DNA from: Actinotignum schaalii
Lineage (GTDB): Bacteria > Actinomycetota > Actinomycetes > Actinomycetales > Actinomycetaceae
DNA: 64,000 bases
Assembly (NCBI RefSeq): GCF_000724605.1
Contig: NZ_CP008802.1
Span: forward strand, 496,001-560,000
Direction: 5' to 3'
Part shown: one piece after another, positions 25,481 through 33,866 of the stretch
Numbering within the stretch: position 1 is the first letter of the stretch
Layout: each line of letters begins with the position of its first letter
Program-made: the position numbers and the translations under genes
The notes under the pieces: generated by a model
Databases searched by the model: none
The model's input: the letters and a program-made list of their open reading frames with translations, nothing else
What the model was told of the DNA's origin: nothing

Positions 25481-27247
25481 ATGCCTCATCGTCAGCTTCT
25501 CGACGTCGCCTACGGGCGCGCCCACGCCGAGACCATTATTGATAACGGAATCCTGGTGAACGTACTCACCGGGGAAACCTACCCGGCCTCCGTCGCCATC
25601 GCCTACGGGCGCGTGGCTGCGGTGGGGAACGTGGACGCGCAGCGCGGCCCGAATACCACCGTTATTGATGCCGACGGCGCCTACCTGACTCCCGGCCTCA
25701 TCGACGGGCACCAGCACATCGAATGCTCCAAACTTTCCGTGACCATGTTCGCGGATCTGGTATCCCGCTACGGAACCACCTCCGTGATTTCTGGCCTAGA
25801 CCAGATCCTGGTATCCGCCGGTCTAGAAGGCGTGCAAGAATTCCTGGCCGAAGCCGAAGAATCCTCCATGCGGGTATGGTGGGGCGCGCCCGCCAAGGCT
25901 CCCTACACGGTTCCCGAATCCACCGTGGGGCACCGTTTCGCCGTGGAAGACCACCGGAAAGTGCAGCGCATGCCCGAATGCGTGGGCCTGTGGGAAACCG
26001 TGCAGGAAATGGTGGAATACGGTGATGAAGAAGTCCTCACCGCCATGGACCTGGCCGAAGAAAACCGCCTGCATGCCTTCGGCTGCGCGCCGCTCGTGGA
26101 TGCACGGCGGGTTGCCGGCTACGCGGCTTCCGGCGTGACGCTGTGTCACGAATCGTATTCTCCGGAAGAAGAACTGGAGAAGATGCGTAACGGCATCAAT
26201 ATCCTCATCCGGGAATCCACCGCCGCCCCCATGCTCGCGGAGAACATTAAGCTCATCACCGAGATGGGCGCCCCGGCCCACCGGGTTGGTTTCTGCACCG
26301 ACGATGTGACCGCCACCGATATTCTGGGCCGCGGCCACCTCGATTACGTGGTGCGGCTGGCCATTGAGAAGGGGATTGACCCGGTGACCGCAATCCAGAT
26401 GGCCACCATTAACACCGCTCGGATGTTCCAGCTCGATGACCGCATCGGCGCCATCGCCCCGGGGCGCTTTGCCGATATCCTCTTTGTTGATTCTCTCGAA
26501 GATTTCCGGCCCCGCACCGTCCTCAAGGGTGGGCGGATCGTGGCACAAAACGGCGCCGCTGTGCAGGCACCGCAGGCCCCGCAGCGCACCGCCACGGTGC
26601 TCGATACTTTCAAGCTCGCCCCGGTGAGCGCGGATCGCATCGCCGTTCCGGTTGCCGATTCGGCTACCTCGGCGCGGGTGCGCACCATCGTGCTTTCCAA
26701 GGACGTTGCCTTCAAGCGCCCCGGCGCCGAGGTGGAACTCCCGGTGGTGGATGGCAAGGTCCAACCCGATACCGCTCAGGATGCCATTTACGTATGCGTG
26801 GCCGAACGCTACGGCAAAACCACGAACCTGCCCGTTGCTTTTATTCAGGGCTTTGGCCTCAAGCGCGGGGCAATTGCTACCTCGGCGGCGCCGGACGATA
26901 ACAATGTGGTGTGCGCGGGGGTGAACCCGGAGGATATTGCCCTGGCAATCAATGAAGTGACCCGCCTGGGCGGGGGACAGGTTGCGGTGTGCGATGGTGA
27001 GGTTATTGCCTCGCTTCCCCTCCCGGTGGGCGGTATTGTTGCCGACCTGGTTGCCGAGGATATGGCCGCCGCCGAAGCGGAGATGGACCGGGCCGCCCGC
27101 GAGGTGCTGGGCGCGGACCTCGATTCGCCCTTCGGCCAGCTCATCTTCCTGTCCATCACCGCGATTCCCGATTGGGCGATCACCGATCTTGGCCTCATTG
27201 ACTGCGTCACATTCAACGTCGTCGACCCCGTTATTGCAGCGCGGTAA
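25481..27247 (+). CDS. AdeC-type adenine deaminase-like amidohydrolase
   Basis: A metal-dependent amidohydrolase of 588 residues with the AdeC architecture: N-terminal beta cap, TIM barrel (PGLIDGHQHIECS with the HxH metal ligands at about 77-79, GFCTDDVTATDI with the Asp ligand near 268) and the C-terminal adenine-deaminase domain ending in FLSITAIPDWAITDLGLID. Adenine deaminases give hypoxanthine and ammonia. However, the loop that normally reads ADPHEIANVLG is replaced here by SGLDQILVSAGL, removing its conserved His and Glu, so the substrate may differ. The ATG follows AGGAGA. It lies between a nucleobase permease and an adenosine-deaminase-fold enzyme. Confidence 0.75.
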   Translation: MPHRQLLDVAYGRAHAETIIDNGILVNVLTGETYPASVAIAYGRVAAVGNVDAQRGPNTTVIDADGAYLTPGLIDGHQHIECSKLSVTMFADLVSRYGTTSVISGLDQILVSAGLEGVQEFLAEAEESSMRVWWGAPAKAPYTVPESTVGHRFAVEDHRKVQRMPECVGLWETVQEMVEYGDEEVLTAMDLAEENRLHAFGCAPLVDARRVAGYAASGVTLCHESYSPEEELEKMRNGINILIRESTAAPMLAENIKLITEMGAPAHRVGFCTDDVTATDILGRGHLDYVVRLAIEKGIDPVTAIQMATINTARMFQLDDRIGAIAPGRFADILFVDSLEDFRPRTVLKGGRIVAQNGAAVQAPQAPQRTATVLDTFKLAPVSADRIAVPVADSATSARVRTIVLSKDVAFKRPGAEVELPVVDGKVQPDTAQDAIYVCVAERYGKTTNLPVAFIQGFGLKRGAIATSAAPDDNNVVCAGVNPEDIALAINEVTRLGGGQVAVCDGEVIASLPLPVGGIVADLVAEDMAAAEAEMDRAAREVLGADLDSPFGQLIFLSITAIPDWAITDLGLIDCVTFNVVDPVIAAR

Positions 27248-27290
27248 ACGTGCGCGACCGCGCGAACGTTACCACGCAGAAAGGAAAAAT

Positions 27291-28298
27291 ATGACCGCGA
27301 TTTCGCCCTTCGTGCAGGGCCTGCCCAAAGTTGAGCTGCACCTGCATATTGAAGGAACCCTGGAACCTGATCTCAAATTCAAGCTCGCCGCGCGCAATGG
27401 CGTGGAGCTGCCCTACGCCAGCGAGGAGGAGGTGCGGGCTTCCTACCAATTCGATGACCTCGCTTCCTTCTTGGACGCGTATTACGAAGGTATGAGCGTG
27501 CTGCTCACCGCGGAGGATTTTTACGACCTCGCGATGGAGTATTTCCGCAAGGTGGCGCGCCAGAACGTGCGTTACGTGGAGATGTTCTTCGACCCGCAGG
27601 CGCATACCTCGCGCGGGGTGGACTTCCATACCGTGATCTCCGGGCTGCGGCGCGCCCAGATTGAGGCGCGCGAGCAGCTGGGGGTGGACAGTGCTCTCAT
27701 TATGTGTTTCCTGCGGGATTTCCAGGCGGAATACGCCATGGCGACCCTGCTGGAATCGCTGCCGTACCGCCCGTGGATTATCGGCGTGGGGCTCGATTCG
27801 GATGAAACCGGCAACCCGCCCGCCAAGTTCGCGGCTGTCTTCGCCAAAGCCCGCGAGCTGGGCTATCAGCTCACCATGCACTGCGATGTTGATATTGCCG
27901 ATTCGGCCGAGCATATCCGCCAGGTCCTCGAGGACGTGCGGGTGGACCGCGTGGACCACGGCACCAATGTGCTGGAAAAGCCCGAGCTGGTGGAGTACAT
28001 GGCCAGCCGCGGTATCGGCCTGACCTCCTGCCCGATCTCCAATACCTGGGTTTCTGACGGCTCCAAGGTGGGGCTGCTCACCGAGCTGGATAAGCGCGGG
28101 GTCAAGGTCACCGTCAATTCCGATGACCCGGCCTATTTCGGCGGCTATATCGCGGAGAATTACCAGCGCGTGGCGGACGAAGCCGAGGTCGATAAGGAGA
28201 CCCTCAAGCGTTTCGCGCGCAATGCGGTGGATATTTCCTGGGCGCCGGCTTCCCTCAAGGAGCGTATCGCCGCGGAGATTGCCGCCTATGAAGGCTAG
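27291..28298 (+). CDS. Adenosine/adenine deaminase superfamily enzyme (ADE subgroup)
   Basis: A 335-residue (alpha/beta)8 deaminase. The N-terminal LPKVELHLHIEGTLEPDL carries the two metal His residues; FFDPQAHTSRG, VGLDSDETGNPPAKF and the C-terminal TVNSDDPAYFGGY with the Asp ligand match the adenine-deaminase (Aah1-like) subgroup more than classical adenosine deaminase. The usual HAGE segment with the catalytic Glu reads MHCDVDIADSAEHI, so the Glu is missing or moved. Substrate is therefore uncertain: adenine, a modified purine, or another amino-heterocycle. AAAGGAAAAAT precedes the ATG. It is the last gene of the purine unit. Confidence 0.78.
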   Translation: MTAISPFVQGLPKVELHLHIEGTLEPDLKFKLAARNGVELPYASEEEVRASYQFDDLASFLDAYYEGMSVLLTAEDFYDLAMEYFRKVARQNVRYVEMFFDPQAHTSRGVDFHTVISGLRRAQIEAREQLGVDSALIMCFLRDFQAEYAMATLLESLPYRPWIIGVGLDSDETGNPPAKFAAVFAKARELGYQLTMHCDVDIADSAEHIRQVLEDVRVDRVDHGTNVLEKPELVEYMASRGIGLTSCPISNTWVSDGSKVGLLTELDKRGVKVTVNSDDPAYFGGYIAENYQRVADEAEVDKETLKRFARNAVDISWAPASLKERIAAEIAAYEG

Positions 28299-28409
28299 GT
28301 GAGGTAGGCACTGGGGGCTGGCGCGCGGCATCTTGCGCGCTCGCCTCAGCCGCCTCAATTTTCACAATAACACCGCGTGTATCGTTTATCACAGCGCGGT
28401 AGGAACGAC

Positions 28410-28447
28410 GGCGCCGGCCGCTTCTCGTGTGGGAGCGTGCCGGCGCC
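28410..28447 (+). terminator. Hairpin after the purine operon
   Basis: GGCGCCGGC (28410-28418) pairs with GCCGGCGCC (28439-28447) around a 20-base loop; a weak CTTTAAG follows. Termination is likely but not certain. The spacer 28299-28660 contains no gene, only this hairpin and the palindrome before mcdR. Confidence 0.5.
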
Positions 28448-28539
28448 GCGGGCTTTAAGTGGCGAGAACTAGCCAATTGCGGGAGTGGATGCGGTAGGCT
28501 AGGAGAGTAATAAACAGTGCTTTCTTGCGGCGCCTTACC

Positions 28540-28562
28540 CTAAACCTCAAGTTGAGCTTTAG
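28540..28562. promoter_or_regulatory. Palindromic operator candidate upstream of mcdR
   Basis: CTAAA-CCTCAAGTTGAGC-TTTAG: nested arms CTAAA/TTTAG and CTCAA/TTGAG around a single central base. MerR-family proteins bind such dyads between -35 and -10 elements. The site lies about 100 bases before mcdR and could bind McdR or FtsR. This assignment is inferred. Confidence 0.5.
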
Positions 28563-28660
28563 ACACGCCGCGCCGGGCGCTGACCCGCTGGCCGGGCTGC
28601 TATATCGTGGTAGCTAACACTGGCAACCGGCCAGAATCCACGCTGCGAAACGGAGAGACT

Positions 28661-29224
28661 ATGAGCGACGCGACTGCCAAGGACGCGACGTATCGGCGTA
28701 CCCAACCGATGCTCTTCGGCGATCCTCTTCCCGAGCTTGACGCCGAAACCGGCTACCGCGGGCCGATTGCCTGCAAGGCCGCAGGCATCACCTACCGCCA
28801 ACTCGATTACTGGGATCGCACCGGTCTTGTTTCGCCTACCGTGCAGAATGCGTCGGGCTCCGGCAGCCAGCGTCTCTACTCTTTTAAGGACATCCTGGTC
28901 CTCAAGGTGGTCAAGCGTCTCCTGGATACCGGGGTATCGCTCCAGCAGATTCGGGTTGCTATCGCGCAGCTCAAGGATCGCGGGGTGGAAGATCTGGCCG
29001 GTATCACCCTCATGTCCGACGGCGCTTCGGTTTACGAATGCACCTCCGATGATGAAGTGATCGACCTGGTCAAGGGCGGCCAGGCTGTTTTCGGCATCGC
29101 GGTTGGCCGTGTGTGGCGTGAGATCCAAGGTTCGCTTTCCGAGCTTCCTACCGAACGCGCTGAAGAAGAAGTGGTCGATGAATTGGCCCAACGCCGCCTC
29201 GCGAAGCGCCGCCGCGGAGCGTAG
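28661..29224 (+). CDS. mcdR: MerR-family regulator McdR (Rv1830 type)
   Basis: A protein of 187 residues whose DNA-binding winged helix is at about 35-105 (IACKAAGITYRQLDYWDRTGLVSPT, GSGSQRLYSFKDILVLKVVKRLLDTGVSLQQIRVAI), followed by a domain ending in a basic tail. It matches the second MerR protein that normally sits close to garA and ftsR in actinobacteria and is linked to cell division control (Rv1830/McdR). Here 4.8 kb of purine genes separate them. The ATG follows GGAGAG; an upstream frame extension has no site. It ends before a bidirectional terminator. Confidence 0.85.
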   Translation: MSDATAKDATYRRTQPMLFGDPLPELDAETGYRGPIACKAAGITYRQLDYWDRTGLVSPTVQNASGSGSQRLYSFKDILVLKVVKRLLDTGVSLQQIRVAIAQLKDRGVEDLAGITLMSDGASVYECTSDDEVIDLVKGGQAVFGIAVGRVWREIQGSLSELPTERAEEEVVDELAQRRLAKRRRGA

Positions 29225-29312
29225 CGAGGCGGCAACGGGAACTGGAATTCCAGCTAGCTTCCCAGCTTCCCAACAGTTTTATTCTTTTCCGCGAACTCCT
29301 ATATAACAAAGA

Positions 29313-29357
29313 AATCCCGGTTACCTTTCCTGCCTGAGCAGTGAGGTAACCGGGATT
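29313..29357. terminator. Bidirectional terminator between mcdR and the protease gene
   Basis: A perfect 14-bp inverted repeat AATCCCGGTTACCT / AGGTAACCGGGATT with a 17-base loop. CTTCTT follows on the plus strand, and TTTCTTTGTTATAT follows on the minus strand, so it can end both convergent transcripts. Confidence 0.85.
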
Positions 29358-29391
29358 CTTCTTGGGCTAGCGGGCCCGGGCCGGCGCGACC

Positions 29392-32300
29392 TTAGCGGCG
29401 CACAGCCGGGGTATCCGTTCCGTTACCGTCCCAGTCCCCGAGGAAGACCGCATCGCCGTGGCGCCCGTAGGCGAGCGTCGTTTCAGCATCTCCTCCGGTG
29501 AGGCGGTTAGTGATGTGGAAGGTGTTTCCGCGGCGCACCGCGAAAGTATCCTTCCCGTCCCCGTCGAAGTCTCCGGCGAAGACCTGGTCATCGGCGCGTC
29601 CGTAGGAGAAGACCTGCTCAGCATTCCCGCCAACCAGCGAGTTCTGGACATAGAAGGTATTCCCGCGGCGCACCGCGAAAGTATCCTTCCCGTCCCCATC
29701 GAAATCACCCACGAGGACTTCATCGCCAGCGCGCCCGTAAGAGAAGACCTGCTCAGCATTCCCGCCAACCAGCGAGTTCTGGACATAGAAGGTATTCCCG
29801 CGGCGCACCGCGAAAGTATCCTTCCCGTCCCCATCGAAATCACCCACGTAGACCTCGTCGCCAGCGCGCCCGTAAGAGAAGACTACGGAAGCAACGGTCG
29901 CCGTCCAATTATTGGAGACGAAGAAGGTATTGCCGTGCGCGGCCGGGGGAGTGGCCGGCTTGCTCGGCTCCACCGAAGGTGTCGGCACCGGGGCCGGCGT
30001 GGTCGGATCGACCGTTGGTTCCACGCTCGGGCTCGGCGCAGGTGCCGGGGTAGTCGGTTCCACGCTCGGGCTCGGCGCGGGCGCCGGGGTAGTCGGCGCG
30101 GGAGCGCTCGGCTCCGGCTTCTCGCTCGGGGTAGGTTCCGGCGCGGGCGTCGGCTGCGGCGTCGTGCATTCCTTGACGCAGAAGGGCGCTGTCACGAAAG
30201 TTTCTTCACTCGAGCTGCGGGTGAAGCCGGGAAGGGTCTCACCGCTCGGCTCAGTTGTTCCACCGCCGGTGCCCTTCACGACCCGCAACTCGAAGACGTA
30301 GCGACCCGGAGCGGCCGCGGTGCGCGTCGTCGCCGAAGCGGATTCGAGGTAGGTGCCGTCCCAGGCGAAGCGCCCCAGATCGGTGCGACCCACGCCGTCT
30401 TCGCTATGCACCACGTTATTTTCCGAAACCGGGGCGCCCTTGGAGCCGTCCTCGTTCGCGTGGAAGACCCGGATTTCCAGCTTCTGCACCGGGGAATCAA
30501 TATGGTATTCCACCACCGGAACCGCGCCGTTGGCGTAGTCCATGGCGTAGGCGAAAAGCTCGGAATTGGGTGCGTTGGAGTACTGCGCACCCTTGTCCAG
30601 GCACTCACCCTTGTAGATGGTGGCCGGATTCGGGCAGGCAATGAGCTTGGTCAGCGAGGGCGGATCGTAGGCGAGCAGATTCGCCACATCCGGGCGCTTC
30701 TGGGCGATATCCGGGCGAATATCCTTGACCTTCCACGTGGTGTGGAGGAATTGCAAAGAATTTTCATAATCACCCTTGAGGCCCGCGAAAGGAACCTGGT
30801 AGGTGGAATTATCATCGCCGTGGGCCACCACATAACCGCCGTAGATCGCGCCCTCGGGCACGTTCGTCGGATCGGTGACCGAGACCTGCACCTGGGCATC
30901 CGCCCCGGGTTGCACCGTCACCTGCGCGGGGTTAATTGCCACCTGCGCATCGGTCCCGTTGTAGGTGGTGAAACGATCGTGCGGTCCGCTGGTGGCGCGC
31001 ACGTGAGTATCCGCCGTGAAGGTGTAGGTGACGGGCGCTGCCGAGGCGTTGTGCACGGTGAGCGTCGTCGTTTCCTGCACGTCCGAATCGCCCAGCGAAA
31101 TCTTCGCGGGCGTGATCGCGGTGGGAGCACCCCCGCCATTCGTGCCCGGCTCCGTGACCGCAGCGAGGGCCGCGGGCAGATTGATCAGGCCGGCACCCTG
31201 GCGGTGCGTGGCGAGCTTCGGGGCATCCGCGCTGCCGTCCACGGTCACCGGGTCGGCGGTATTCTGCAAGGCCGAGCGCACCTGCGCCGGCGTGAGATTC
31301 GGGTTGGCTTGGAGCAGCAGGGCCGCGCTCCCGGCCACGTGCGGGGCCGCCATCGAGGTACCCGAAATCGTCTTCCACGAGGGCGTCACGGCATCATCAA
31401 CCGGCCACGCGGAATAAATATTGCCGCCCGGGGCAACCACGTCCGGCTTGAGCTGCAGGTCCGCAGCCAGGCCCCAGGAGGAGAAATCGGAAATTTTCCC
31501 GCCGGTGGGAGAGGTGGCTACTCGCTTGGCGTCGGTCCATTCCAGGCTGGCGTTTCCGGCGGCCGCGGCCTCTTCGAAACGTTCGCCCTGTTCCTGGGTG
31601 ACCGCGATGACCGGGATCGTTACGGGCGGGTTTCCGGCGATGGTTGCGTTGATGGTGCCGGGCTGGTTGTTGTAGATGATGACCGCTGCGGCGCCGTCGT
31701 CCTGCGCGGCACGGGCCTTCTGGTAGAAGGTCGAGGTTCCGCGCGAGACAAGCACTGCTTTCCCGGTAAACGGTGTTCCGGGAAGATCAACGGCACCGGT
31801 TTTTTGCCCTTCGGGATAGGCGACGACGTCGAGCCTACCCGCCGTGGGCACCGCAGGAGATTCCGTGACAGTCTCAAATCCCTCAGGTCCGCCGTTGAAC
31901 ATAACAACCGGGCGCAGCACGTGGGTATTATCCACGGAGCCTACCGCGATAACCGAGGGGCCCACCGCCGGAGCACTGCCGGAGAAAATGCCCTTCGCAC
32001 CGGAGTTACCCTGGGAAGCCGTTACCACCACACCGGAGGCAACGAGGTTTTCCGAGGCCACCGCGGTGGGGTAGTTAGGCCAGGTCGCGAAGGCCGCACC
32101 AATGGACATATTGACAACGTCCATCTTGTCCCGCTGGGCGCGTTCGAGCGCGGAGAGAATGACTTCGGAGCTGGTGGAACCCGTGCATCCGAAAACGCGG
32201 TAAGCACCGATCACAGCATCGGGAGCCACGCCCTTGAACGTGCTTTCCGGGTCATTACCCGCGGCGATGCCGGCCACGTGCGAGCCGTGCCCGCCGCCGG

Positions 32301-33030
32301 CCCCGCAGTCATCAGGAAGAGCATCCGGGTGGGGGACCGGCTGGAAATTCGGGTCGCTGCGATCCGTATTGAAGGAATCGCCCACGAAATCGTAGCCGGT
32401 CACGATCTTGTCATTGGGGAAAGCACGCTCGCCCTTGACGCCGTTCCCGCCGAAAGCCGGGTGATCAATGGCCACGCCGGAATCAATGATTCCCACGCGC
32501 ACGCCCTTGCCGGTGAAGCCGAATTCCTCATTGGCCACGCTCGCGCCGGTCATATCCCGCGCGGAGTACATATCGGGGGTTTCCCCGGGGCGGTTCATTT
32601 CCGCATCAGATTCGACTTCGGCGGGCCGTTCCACCGTGAGCACCGGGTAAACACCGATCACATTAGCGTCATTGACGTAGCGTGCCAGTTCCACCGAATC
32701 GGCTTCGACGGTCACGCCGTTCCACACGTGCTGGTAGGAGGTGTCCACCTCGCCACCGTCATCTTCGACCGTCTGGGTGAATTCCCGCTGTTCGCCCGCG
32801 ATACGGGCGGAGGAGCCACCTCGGATAAGAGGTTCGCTTTTGAGTTCAATAAACCATTTGCCGGTGAAATTCGGATCGCTTTCCGCCGCGGCAACGGTGG
32901 CGCGGATATCGAGGGGTTCGTGCCCATCTGATTCCGTGGCCGCCGCGGTTGCGGGAGCGAGGGCGCCGCCAACGAGGGCGGCACACGCACAGGTGACGCC
33001 GAATCGGCGCCAGCGTGGTTGCTCAGCCAT
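29392..33030 (-). CDS. Secreted S8 subtilase with PA domain and FG-GAP-type C-terminal repeats
   Basis: A large secreted protease of 1212 residues. Order: signal peptide (about 1-31), I9-like propeptide (about 55-135), S8 catalytic domain with Asp183 (GIIDSGV), His248 (GGGHGSHVAG), Asn342 (QGNSG) and Ser559 (SGTSMAAPH), an inserted PA domain (about 385-500), Fn3-like beta domains (about 640-950), a Pro/Thr/Ser-rich linker (about 985-1045), and a C-terminus of 45-residue repeats with calcium-type loops DFDGDGKDT. No LPXTG motif is visible, so the repeats probably attach the enzyme to the surface or a ligand. The ATG follows AGGAAGGA. It is a candidate host-protein-degrading factor. Confidence 0.93.
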   Translation of the reverse strand: MAEQPRWRRFGVTCACAALVGGALAPATAAATESDGHEPLDIRATVAAAESDPNFTGKWFIELKSEPLIRGGSSARIAGEQREFTQTVEDDGGEVDTSYQHVWNGVTVEADSVELARYVNDANVIGVYPVLTVERPAEVESDAEMNRPGETPDMYSARDMTGASVANEEFGFTGKGVRVGIIDSGVAIDHPAFGGNGVKGERAFPNDKIVTGYDFVGDSFNTDRSDPNFQPVPHPDALPDDCGAGGGHGSHVAGIAAGNDPESTFKGVAPDAVIGAYRVFGCTGSTSSEVILSALERAQRDKMDVVNMSIGAAFATWPNYPTAVASENLVASGVVVTASQGNSGAKGIFSGSAPAVGPSVIAVGSVDNTHVLRPVVMFNGGPEGFETVTESPAVPTAGRLDVVAYPEGQKTGAVDLPGTPFTGKAVLVSRGTSTFYQKARAAQDDGAAAVIIYNNQPGTINATIAGNPPVTIPVIAVTQEQGERFEEAAAAGNASLEWTDAKRVATSPTGGKISDFSSWGLAADLQLKPDVVAPGGNIYSAWPVDDAVTPSWKTISGTSMAAPHVAGSAALLLQANPNLTPAQVRSALQNTADPVTVDGSADAPKLATHRQGAGLINLPAALAAVTEPGTNGGGAPTAITPAKISLGDSDVQETTTLTVHNASAAPVTYTFTADTHVRATSGPHDRFTTYNGTDAQVAINPAQVTVQPGADAQVQVSVTDPTNVPEGAIYGGYVVAHGDDNSTYQVPFAGLKGDYENSLQFLHTTWKVKDIRPDIAQKRPDVANLLAYDPPSLTKLIACPNPATIYKGECLDKGAQYSNAPNSELFAYAMDYANGAVPVVEYHIDSPVQKLEIRVFHANEDGSKGAPVSENNVVHSEDGVGRTDLGRFAWDGTYLESASATTRTAAAPGRYVFELRVVKGTGGGTTEPSGETLPGFTRSSSEETFVTAPFCVKECTTPQPTPAPEPTPSEKPEPSAPAPTTPAPAPSPSVEPTTPAPAPSPSVEPTVDPTTPAPVPTPSVEPSKPATPPAAHGNTFFVSNNWTATVASVVFSYGRAGDEVYVGDFDGDGKDTFAVRRGNTFYVQNSLVGGNAEQVFSYGRAGDEVLVGDFDGDGKDTFAVRRGNTFYVQNSLVGGNAEQVFSYGRADDQVFAGDFDGDGKDTFAVRRGNTFHITNRLTGGDAETTLAYGRHGDAVFLGDWDGNGTDTPAVRR
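29395..29883 (-). repeat. Tandem 135-bp coding repeats (FG-GAP/VCBS type)
   Basis: Three full 135-bp units (29749-29883, 29614-29748, 29479-29613) and a partial fourth (29395-29478) encode 45-residue repeats of the form VFSYGRAGDEV..GDFDGDGKDTFAVRRGNTF. The first two units are almost identical at the DNA level, which favours unequal recombination; the last has drifted (DWDGNGTDTPAVRR). Confidence 0.9.
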
Positions 33031-33259
33031 ACATATCCTTCCTGATAGCTGGCCGCTGGCCCGGGCATGGAAATATGAGCCCAGCTCAACGGCATGCCAG
33101 CAATTTTGCCGAATATCTTAAATAATCAAAATTGATAGTCCAGAGTGTGAACGACCGGCACAGCAGGAGGTGAGAGTGGAGAGCGGGGTGAGCGGGCAGG
33201 GGCCGAACGGGGGACGAGTGGGGCTCAACTTATACCTCGCGCAGCACCACCCGGCCGCA

Positions 33260-33287
33260 TTTTGACATAATGTACATTATCGGCAAG
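33260..33287 (-). other. dif: Chromosome dimer resolution site dif (XerCD)
   Basis: Read on the minus strand: XerC-type arm CTTGCCGATAA, six-base centre TGTACA, XerD-type arm TTATGTCAAAA, a total of 28 bases. This follows the E. coli dif layout (GGTGCGCATAA, TGTATA, TTATGTTAAAT) and resembles actinobacterial dif sites with GATAA and TTATGTCAA. XerC/XerD would resolve chromosome dimers here, normally opposite the origin. Gene orientation changes sharply at this point, as expected at the terminus. The surrounding spacer 33031-33441 otherwise contains no gene. Confidence 0.85.
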
Positions 33288-33441
33288 TAGCGTAAGGGTG
33301 CCGGATTCCTGTCCAGCCCCTCTTTAACGCGTCAAAGCGCCCGTTTCCGGGACGTAAGCACCGGGGTGTGCGGCGTCGTCGTTAATATGGAAACAGAGAA
33401 AAGCGATGCGAGCAGGCCTGCTCGCGAGGAAGGACAGCACG

Positions 33442-33795
33442 ATGGCTGAACGTTCGTTGCGCGGTATGCGCATCGGAGCGAATTCGCTCGAAACCGATGA
33501 CAATGTGGTTTTTGTGGACCGCCAGCAGGTGAAATACCGCTGCAAGAACGGCCACGAATTTGGGGTGGCCATGGCGGTGGACGCCGAGGTTCCCACCGCG
33601 TGGACCTGCCGCTGCGGCGTGGAAGCTGAACTCATCGAAGGTGAAGGCGTGGATGATCGCAAGCCACCCAAGCCGGTGCGCACCCACTGGGATATGCTCC
33701 TGGAACGCCGCAACGAAGACGAACTCAAGGTGCTGCTGGAAGAACGCCTCGAGCTGCTGCGCGAAGGCAAGCTGCGGCTGCGGCGCAATCGCTAA
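33442..33795 (+). CDS. rbpA: RNA polymerase-binding protein RbpA
   Basis: A 117-residue actinobacterial transcription factor that binds the principal sigma factor and RNA polymerase beta subunit and stabilises the open complex. Visible parts are the N-terminal tail (ERSLRGMRIGANSLETD), the core domain with YRCKNGHEF and WTCRCG, the basic linker around KPPKPVRTHWDMLLERR, and the sigma-interaction helix at the C-terminus (LKVLLEERLELLREGKL). The ATG follows GAGGAAGGA. It lies 150 bases from dif and is divergent from the subtilase gene. Confidence 0.95.
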   Translation: MAERSLRGMRIGANSLETDDNVVFVDRQQVKYRCKNGHEFGVAMAVDAEVPTAWTCRCGVEAELIEGEGVDDRKPPKPVRTHWDMLLERRNEDELKVLLEERLELLREGKLRLRRNR

Positions 33796-33866
33796 TCGCG
33801 TTCAGTTTCGCGGCGTGCCGGCCGCGCGCCTCAGTTGTGCGGCGCCGCACTCCACTGCCGCGGCGC

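Noticed and set aside
29458-32931. Very long plus-strand open frame (1157 codons) opposite the subtilase gene
   Set aside because: It is the antisense shadow of a GC-rich gene. Its translation is low-complexity Arg/Gly/His-rich with no domain, while the minus strand encodes a complete subtilase.
33260-33287. Canonical promoter read from the TTGACA at 33262
   Set aside because: No -10 element lies at 16-18 bases, and the whole stretch is better explained as the dif site.
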